Below are positions 1 to 4,482 of a DNA stretch of 12,077 nt, piece after piece (positions within the stretch are counted from its first letter, which is position 1; each line of letters begins with the position of its first letter). The DNA comes from an uncultured Thermomicrobiales bacterium (GTDB lineage Bacteria; Chloroflexota; Chloroflexia; Thermomicrobiales; UBA6265), in NCBI GenBank assembly GCA_902806375.1, contig CADCWK010000017.1, positions 1 to 12,077 of the forward strand, given 5' to 3'. Made by a program: the position numbers and the translations under genes. The notes beneath the pieces were generated by a model, which was not told the DNA's origin, did not search any database, and saw only the letters and a list, made by a program, of their open reading frames with translations.

Positions 1-551
1 CCCGCGGCGTCCCGGGATGGCCCGGGGGTGACCGGCGGCCGGATGGGCTTGCGCTCGGTCGCGGGTGGCAGGGTGACGGCCGGGGGCGGCAGGAGCCGGG
101 CGCCGGCCGCCAGCTCGAGGACCTGGAACATCCCGGCGGTGCCGCAGCTGACGCAGGCGCCGCCGGTGGCGCCACGGATGAAGCTCATCGTCGCGAGGTG
201 GTACCCGGCACCGCAGCGGGTGCAGACGGACACCCGCTCCCCGGCGACCAGGACCGTCCCTTCCAGCGGGTCGGTCTGGCCGATGAAGTGGAGCGGGTCA
301 TCGAGGACCGATGCCCCACTGCCACCCCAGGCGATCGACGGGGCCGGGACAGGTGATGGCGCCGGCTCGGGGGGACGTCGTGGCGGGTCCGGGCGCCCCG
401 GCGGCCGGGCACCCGCTCCGCCCCGGCGAGAGGGTTCGGAGTAGGGGGGCGGCAAGGGCAGGTCGGGTTCGTCGCGCACCGTCGCCGACCGCCCGGTCAT
501 CCGGTCGATCAGGCGTTGCAGATAGGAGATCTGCTCGGCGCGCTCCGACAT
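1..551 (-). CDS. Proline-rich zinc-finger protein, last visible gene of the ubiquitin-like operon (partial, 3' end off window)
   Basis: This is an open frame of 183 codons from ATG at 551 to the left edge with no stop. The start overlaps the JAB stop as TGATG (553-549), so the two are probably translationally coupled. Residues 1-20 look like a short amphipathic helix. Residues 29-71 are a disordered Pro/Arg/Gly linker. Residues 83-147 form a compact domain with Cys110, Cys113, His118, Cys133 and Cys136 (CTRCG, GYH, CVSCG), which reads as a zinc ribbon or single-site treble clef. The remainder is again proline-rich. No catalytic motif is visible. From position in a Ubl/E1/E2/JAB operon I infer an E3-like or adaptor role; RING-type treble clefs in such operons are known from comparative genomics. 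It has only five possible ligands, too few for a classic two-zinc RING. A structural zinc-ribbon protein of unknown function is the alternative. The reading frame is solid; the function is uncertain. Confidence 0.72.
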   Translation of the reverse strand, partial: MSERAEQISYLQRLIDRMTGRSATVRDEPDLPLPPPYSEPSRRGGAGARPPGRPDPPRRPPEPAPSPVPAPSIAWGGSGASVLDDPLHFIGQTDPLEGTVLVAGERVSVCTRCGAGYHLATMSFIRGATGGACVSCGTAGMFQVLELAAGARLLPPPAVTLPPATERKPIRPPVTPGPSRDAA

Positions 552-1288
552 CACGGCTCCCGTCGCTGCCCCAGCATTCGGTCGGCGACGACCGCGGCGA
601 CCAGGCCAGCGGCGGCACCGACGGCCGCCGCGGCCACGCGGGGACCATAGACCTGCCAGGCGGACCGCCCGACCGGGCGTGTCGCCGGGCTGGCAAGGCG
701 TTCGGGCGTCACCGGGACGGCTACTGGCTCCGGCGCGACGACGATGTTGCCGGCTGAGAGGCGCTGGCTCTCGGCCCCGGCGAACAGGGCGACCGGGTCG
801 GACCAGGCCAGCGGGTCGACGACGATCCCGATGTTCCAGGGCTGGTTGAAGAAGGCGCGCTGTGTCGCCCGGTCGGTGCCGGAGTAGAAGACGCCGAGGT
901 TCGGGTGCGTGTGGAACCAGCCGACGGTGATCAGATCCGGCCACTGCCGGTCACGCTCGGCCGTCAGGTAGTCCCATGCGTCAGGGGTAAAGGTGAAACT
1001 GACGGCGGACGAGGCGCCACCGAGGGCCGGGACCGCGCCCCGGACGACGACGATCGGCCGGCCCGTCGCGGTGTCCCGGAAGACCTCGCCGATGAGGAGC
1101 CCGCCGACCTCGACGTCGGCCGAGCGGGCATGCTCCCAGAGTGCGTCCCAGGCCGACCGGTCGACGATGACCGCCGGTGCCTCGTCGCCTGGATGACCGG
1201 GGGGCAGCGTCAGACCACGCTCACGGGCGAAGGCGGCCAGGTCGAGCGACGCCGGACGGAATTCGGTTGTGCTCTTCCAGGCGACCAT
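551..1288 (-). CDS. JAMM/JAB-family isopeptidase (deubiquitinase-like) with C-terminal membrane anchor
   Basis: This 245-residue protein is a zinc metalloprotease of the Mov34/MPN/JAB fold, expected to cleave the Ubl tail or remove the Ubl from targets. The JAMM motif is complete: Glu60 in the strand VEVGGLLIGE, then HTHP with His126 and His128, Ser136 and Asp139 in the canonical H-x-H-P-x6-S-x2-D spacing. The domain spans roughly residues 38-175. A linker follows, then an Ala/Val/Gly-rich hydrophobic stretch (about 216-235) and a short tail containing RR, which fits a tail-anchored protein facing the cytoplasm. I chose ATG at 1288 because GGAAAG lies 7 bases upstream; GTG at 1303 in the same frame would add five residues. 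It sits 65 bp after the E2 gene and its stop overlaps the next start (TGATG). The fold and catalytic residues are clear; the substrate is inferred from the operon. Confidence 0.9.
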   Translation of the reverse strand: MVAWKSTTEFRPASLDLAAFARERGLTLPPGHPGDEAPAVIVDRSAWDALWEHARSADVEVGGLLIGEVFRDTATGRPIVVVRGAVPALGGASSAVSFTFTPDAWDYLTAERDRQWPDLITVGWFHTHPNLGVFYSGTDRATQRAFFNQPWNIGIVVDPLAWSDPVALFAGAESQRLSAGNIVVAPEPVAVPVTPERLASPATRPVGRSAWQVYGPRVAAAAVGAAAGLVAAVVADRMLGQRREP

Positions 1289-1353
1289 CGACCCGCTTTC
1301 CACCCGGTACCGCCGCTATGCCGACTGATCGGACGGCGGGAGCGGGCCCAGAA

Positions 1354-1872
1354 TCAGCCCCGCCAGCTCAGGCGCGGCTGGGTTGTCGGCTCCGCCACCG
1401 CCCCGGCGTTCCGCAGCCGGGTCGGCTCGATCGGCAGCCGCGCCCGGTGCTCCTCGGACCATCTCAGCGCCGCCAGGTTGGCGGGACTGTTCGGATCGAT
1501 GATCTGTGGGTCCCAGGCGAGGATCGCCCAGACCCGCTGGACGAACAGGTCGAGGGTCTCGGACGGGATCCAGGCCGCGCCGATGCAGATCCGCCGCGTC
1601 GTCGGGAAGACGTGCGGGTTGGCGATCGGCGACTCGACGTAGACCAGCGGCGGTTCCAGCGGGTAGCGCTGGCCGAAGTGGACCCGGAGCAGGTGGCGCC
1701 CACCGATCACCGGCGGGCCAGCGGCCGGCAGATCGGTGATGCTCTGGCAGTTCAAGCGGAACCGGATCATCGACGGCGGCTCACCCTCCGTCGCGACGAT
1801 CTCGACCTTGCCGGGGTTGGCGGCCGCCAGTTCGCGTAGCCGCTCGAGGTCGGCTTGGCGCCGGCGCAGCAT
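1354..1872 (-). CDS. E2-like ubiquitin-conjugating enzyme (UBC fold)
   Basis: This 172-residue protein is close to the size of a single UBC domain with a short C-terminal extension. The order of motifs matches E2s: an N-terminal helix (2-18), strands ending in the YPLEPPLVYV segment (70-79, compare the YP..PP of eukaryotic E2s), NPHVFP (85-90), then RRICIG with the presumed thioester Cys96, a W-I-P segment (101-103), and a helix ending in DPNSPANLAALRW (126-138), which resembles the D-P-N-x-x-A region after the active site. The eukaryotic HPN triad reads N-P-H here. The role is inferred: accepting the Ubl from the upstream E1-like protein. I chose ATG at 1872 because it forms TGATG with the Ubl stop; a GTG at 1881 in frame would add three residues. 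The last 25 residues look disordered. Confidence 0.88.
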   Translation of the reverse strand: MLRRRQADLERLRELAAANPGKVEIVATEGEPPSMIRFRLNCQSITDLPAAGPPVIGGRHLLRVHFGQRYPLEPPLVYVESPIANPHVFPTTRRICIGAAWIPSETLDLFVQRVWAILAWDPQIIDPNSPANLAALRWSEEHRARLPIEPTRLRNAGAVAEPTTQPRLSWRG

Positions 1873-2213
1873 CACGCCCACGGGCGGTCCTCCACCGGGT
1901 CCAGCCAGCGCAGGATCTCGGGGAGCCGGTCGCCCGGGCTGCCGGCGTCGGCGATGGGCTGGATCTCGAGGATATCGCCCTCGCGGACACCGCTCCCGAT
2001 CAGCGTCGCGGACGGCCGGAGCTGCGTGCCGAGGCGATCGCTGCGGACGACGTAGTCATAGTCGGCCGGCAGTGCCCAGTTCTGCATCGCGGCCTCGAGG
2101 ATCTCCGAGACCGTGACCGTCGGGTCGACGGCGATCTCGGCCTTGCGGTCGCGGTTGGCGGTCCGGATGTTCAGGGTCATCTCGTTGCTGGGCAACGGGG
2201 TCGTCTCGGTCAT
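1872..2213 (-). CDS. Ubiquitin-like beta-grasp protein (YukD/EsaB-like)
   Basis: This 113-residue protein has a beta-grasp pattern between residues 11 and 87: strand MTLNIRTA, strand AEIAVDPTVTV, a helix over SEILEAAMQNW (36-46), a YDYVVRS strand (52-58), the LRPSATLIGSGVREGD loop and a final ILEIQPI strand (81-87). This resembles the YukD/EsaB ubiquitin-like family found in type VII secretion and in prokaryotic Ubl operons. No Gly-Gly is present at the end. After the last strand there is a tail (88-113) with a lone Gly91, Gly94 and a possible helix LPEILRWL. Its ATG overlaps the E1 stop (ATGA) and its stop overlaps the E2 ATG (TGATG), so it lies between E1 and E2 genes and is the likely modifier. 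Whether it is truly conjugated cannot be decided from sequence. Confidence 0.85.
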   Translation of the reverse strand: MTETTPLPSNEMTLNIRTANRDRKAEIAVDPTVTVSEILEAAMQNWALPADYDYVVRSDRLGTQLRPSATLIGSGVREGDILEIQPIADAGSPGDRLPEILRWLDPVEDRPWA

Positions 2214-3460
2214 GCTCGGGCTCCTGTCAGTGCGGTCTCGGTACGGTGCAGAGAGCGATCAGGGCGGTCGGTTCGCCACGGTGACGGCCCACCCGTCTCC
2301 AGCCAAGTCCGGGAAACGTCGCCGTGTCCGACAGCGACCAGGTCGTGGGGCGGGACGCCGAGCGATGCGAGCGGGCGATCGCCGAGCGGGCCGTCCAGCC
2401 GGAACGTCGTCCCGCGCTCGACGATGCGCTCCTGGCGGCAGGACGGGCAGAGGATCTCGTCCTCGTAGACGGTGGCCGTCGGGCGGCCAATATCTTCCCT
2501 GGTGCCGCAGCCGGGGCAGGCGAAGCCGAGGACGAGCTCGAAGGTCAGTTCTATCGACGCCGCGGCGTCCAGCCCAGCCGCCAGGGCCAGTTCGCGGCCG
2601 GTCGATGTCGCCGGATCCCGGTCGGTGGTGGTCCACCCCTGAACGGGCTCGGCGTGGGCCGGACAGTCCGGGTCGACGGGCAGATCGTCGAGGAACTGGC
2701 GGTAGCCGTCCAGCAGCAACGTCTGGCGCTGGCCGGCCCGCAGCCCGGTCGCCGGATCGTGCAGGAAGCGGAGGGCGTCGTGGACCATCAGCCCGGCCAC
2801 GACCGAGGCGCCGATGGCCGTCGTCGGGACGGTCCGGTCCGGCGTGCGGCGGACCAGCCCGGTGCAGGAGTAGCGCTCGTTGAACCGGCGCGCCATCCCG
2901 GCCGTGAAGGTGCACTCGTAGCAGGCGCCGTCGCCGGGGACGTGGCGGGTGACCTGGACGTCCGAGGCGGTGATCCCCGCATTGATCCACGGCACACCGG
3001 CCTGCAGGCAGCGGCGGTTGATCGCCCACCGGGCGTTGACGCTGTCGAGCCCGCCGAGGACCAGGTCGGCTCCACTCAGCGTCGCCAGACCGATGTCGCG
3101 GCCGATGTCGCCGTCGATGGCGGTCACATGGACGTCGGGGTTGAGTTCCTGGGTGCGTCGGGCGGCGAGGGCGGCCTTGGGCTCGCCGACGTCCCCGGCC
3201 CGGAACAGGACGGTCCGGCTGAGGTTGGACGGGGAGACGGTGTCGAAGTCGACCACGACGATCTCGCCGACGCCGACCAGGGCGAGGAGCTTGAGGACCT
3301 CGTTGCCGATGGCTCCCGCCCCGGCCACGACGACGCGTGACCGGGCCAGCCGGTCCTGGTCCCACCAGGGCAGCAGGCGCTGCCGGGCGTAGCGATCGTC
3401 CGGAGCCGTCTCGGTGGCGTCAGTCGGGGAGGGGGGCAGGAAGGCGACCGGGGACGGCAT
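2210..3460 (-). CDS. E1-like ThiF/MoeB-family Ubl-activating enzyme with C-terminal zinc ribbon
   Basis: This 416-residue protein should adenylate the C-terminus of a Ubl. The ThiF/E1 Rossmann domain (about 22-235) has the nucleotide loop GAGAIG (47-52), DFD (71-73), SNLSR (78-82), Lys95 in GEPKA and LDSVNAR (138-144). Cys180/Cys183 (CYEC) with Cys266/His269 (CPAH) would bind the usual E1 zinc. Cys199 in YSCTG sits where related enzymes carry the acceptor cysteine. Beyond about residue 285 an extra domain carries a second zinc site, CPGC (315-318) and CPSC (338-341), ending in a PLASLGVPPHDLV segment. I chose ATG at 3460 because AAGGAGA (3477-3471) lies upstream; the longer frame begins at TTG 3523, at or before a likely -10 box. 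It is the first gene of the operon and overlaps the Ubl gene by 4 bp. HesA/MoeB sulfur-carrier chemistry is the alternative, made unlikely by the E2 and JAB genes. Confidence 0.9.
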   Translation of the reverse strand: MPSPVAFLPPSPTDATETAPDDRYARQRLLPWWDQDRLARSRVVVAGAGAIGNEVLKLLALVGVGEIVVVDFDTVSPSNLSRTVLFRAGDVGEPKAALAARRTQELNPDVHVTAIDGDIGRDIGLATLSGADLVLGGLDSVNARWAINRRCLQAGVPWINAGITASDVQVTRHVPGDGACYECTFTAGMARRFNERYSCTGLVRRTPDRTVPTTAIGASVVAGLMVHDALRFLHDPATGLRAGQRQTLLLDGYRQFLDDLPVDPDCPAHAEPVQGWTTTDRDPATSTGRELALAAGLDAAASIELTFELVLGFACPGCGTREDIGRPTATVYEDEILCPSCRQERIVERGTTFRLDGPLGDRPLASLGVPPHDLVAVGHGDVSRTWLETGGPSPWRTDRPDRSLHRTETALTGARA

Positions 3461-3522
3461 CGCGGGCCAGTCTCCTTCGGGATCGTCGGCTGGGAGTGCG
3501 GGGTCGAACAGCTGTGCGCACA

Positions 3523-3551
3523 ATCATAGGTGCTGCTGGCTGCTGATTCCA
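3523..3551 (-). promoter_or_regulatory. Candidate promoter of the ubiquitin-like operon
   Basis: The minus strand reads TGGAAT (3551-3546), 17 bases, then TATGAT (3528-3523). The -10 matches the sigma70 consensus at 5 of 6 bases, the -35 at only 3 of 6. Transcription would start near 3516, leaving a leader of about 55 bases to the ATG at 3460 and excluding the TTG at 3523 as start codon. Confidence 0.4.
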
Positions 3552-3792
3552 CGGGACCGGTGATCGTCCGACTGAGCGGGCGGGACGCCGAATGTCGGAT
3601 GCCGCGAAGGGGCCGGGTGTCGCGGAGGGAAGGATGGAGTCATGGCCATGAGCAGGCCGGTCATGGAGGTTTCCCGGCGTGACGGCTGCCAGGTTCATCG
3701 GGAACGGGCACGTTCGTTGATCACCGTCGACCGTGCCGGGACCGGCGTCCCACTCGTCGGATCGTGACGATGTGACCCCACTTGGACGCAGA

Positions 3793-3810
3793 GCGAGCAC
3801 GCATGCTCGC
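3793..3810. repeat. Perfect 7-bp hairpin downstream of the VOC gene
   Basis: GCGAGCA (3793-3799) and TGCTCGC (3804-3810) are exact reverse complements around a 4-base loop. It lies about 80 bp past the VOC stop. There is no T-run on either side, so it could be a weak terminator of the VOC transcript or an operator-like palindrome. Confidence 0.4.
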
Positions 3811-3891
3811 CCGGTGTCGACGAGCCGGGCAGCTTGCGTGCCCAGTCGGGATCGCGAACGCTGGAGTGTCAGGCTGTGACGGCGGGAGCCT

Positions 3892-4263
3892 TCAGTCTGG
3901 CTGGATCACCGACAGGATGTTGCCAGCCGGATCCGTGAACCAGGCGATCGGCGGTCCGCCAGCCCGGTTGATCCCGCGCTCATCCTGGCCGGCTCCGGCG
4001 TAGCGCTCGAACCGGACGCCGCGGGCCACCAGGTCGTCGACGGCCCGCTCGATGTCGTCGACCGGGAAGTTGAGGATCGTGTAGGTCGCGGGGGTATGGT
4101 CGGGTTTGGGGTAGACCAGCGTCTCGCGGTCGCCGGCGAGATGGAGCGTCAGCATGCCGTTCGCTTCCGTGACGTCGATCCCGAGCGTGTCGCCGTAGAA
4201 CGTCCTCGCGGCCGGGATGTCATCGACCGAGAAGCCGCTGAATGCCTTCGTGTCGCGGAACAT
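3892..4263 (-). CDS. VOC-family (glyoxalase/bleomycin-resistance fold) protein, single domain
   Basis: This 123-residue protein shows the paired beta-alpha-beta-beta-beta modules of the vicinal oxygen chelate superfamily: module 1 covers about 6-54 (SVDDIPAARTFYGDTLG) and module 2 about 62-121 (FPVDDIERAVDDLVARG, then FTDPAGNILSVIQ). The usual metal ligands look absent: no His in the first strand and Ser rather than Glu in the final NILSVIQ strand. It may therefore bind ligand without metal chemistry. Many single-domain VOC proteins of this type are annotated as glyoxalase-like without known substrate. AGGAGAGG (4278-4271) lies 7 bases before the ATG. It appears monocistronic, transcribed toward the ubiquitin-like operon with about 430 bp between them. 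Confidence 0.85.
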   Translation of the reverse strand: MFRDTKAFSGFSVDDIPAARTFYGDTLGIDVTEANGMLTLHLAGDRETLVYPKPDHTPATYTILNFPVDDIERAVDDLVARGVRFERYAGAGQDERGINRAGGPPIAWFTDPAGNILSVIQPD

Positions 4264-4417
4264 GCCGGGTCCTCTCCTGGGTCGCCGGGCATCCGGCTGA
4301 CGAGTCGACCATGCTGGCTGATGGTCCAGACCAGTGTCTCCGAGGGTATCACCAGGGCGTGAGATCAGGCTTCTCCCGGGTTGCGGAGTACGGTCAGCAC
4401 CGGTCCCTCCCGGACGT

Positions 4418-4454
4418 CGAAGCGGCTGGTCCAGTCTCTGGACCAGCCGCTTCG
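4418..4454 (-). terminator. Strong hairpin downstream of the penicillin-binding protein gene
   Basis: Two 17-base arms (4418-4434 and 4438-4454) are perfect reverse complements with a 3-base loop. It begins 28 bases past the PBP stop on the minus strand. No U-tract follows, as is common in GC-rich genomes, so factor-independent termination is likely but unproven. It also insulates the VOC gene. Confidence 0.65.
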
Positions 4455-4482
4455 TCCCCGACCATCCATTCCGGTCGCGGAT

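Larger units (their letters stand above)
3461..3891. other. Gene-poor leader of the ubiquitin-like operon
   Basis: This 431-bp stretch lies between the E1-like start and the VOC stop. It holds the E1 ribosome binding site, a candidate -10/-35 pair at 3523-3551 and a short perfect hairpin at 3793-3810. Frames crossing it are low-complexity readings without recognisable domains. The central part (3560-3790) shows nothing I can name. Confidence 0.6.

Noticed and set aside
2324..3340. 338-codon open frame on the plus strand
   Set aside because: Antisense to the E1-like gene, with low-complexity composition and no ribosome binding site or domain.
3461..3523. N-terminal extension of the E1-like protein from TTG 3523
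   Set aside because: The TTG lies within the likely -10 box, and the ATG at 3460 has an AAGGAGA site; the extra 21 residues look non-conserved.
3420..3800. 126-codon minus-strand frame crossing the E1 leader
   Set aside because: It overlaps the E1 start in a different frame and the candidate promoter, and shows no domain or ribosome binding site.
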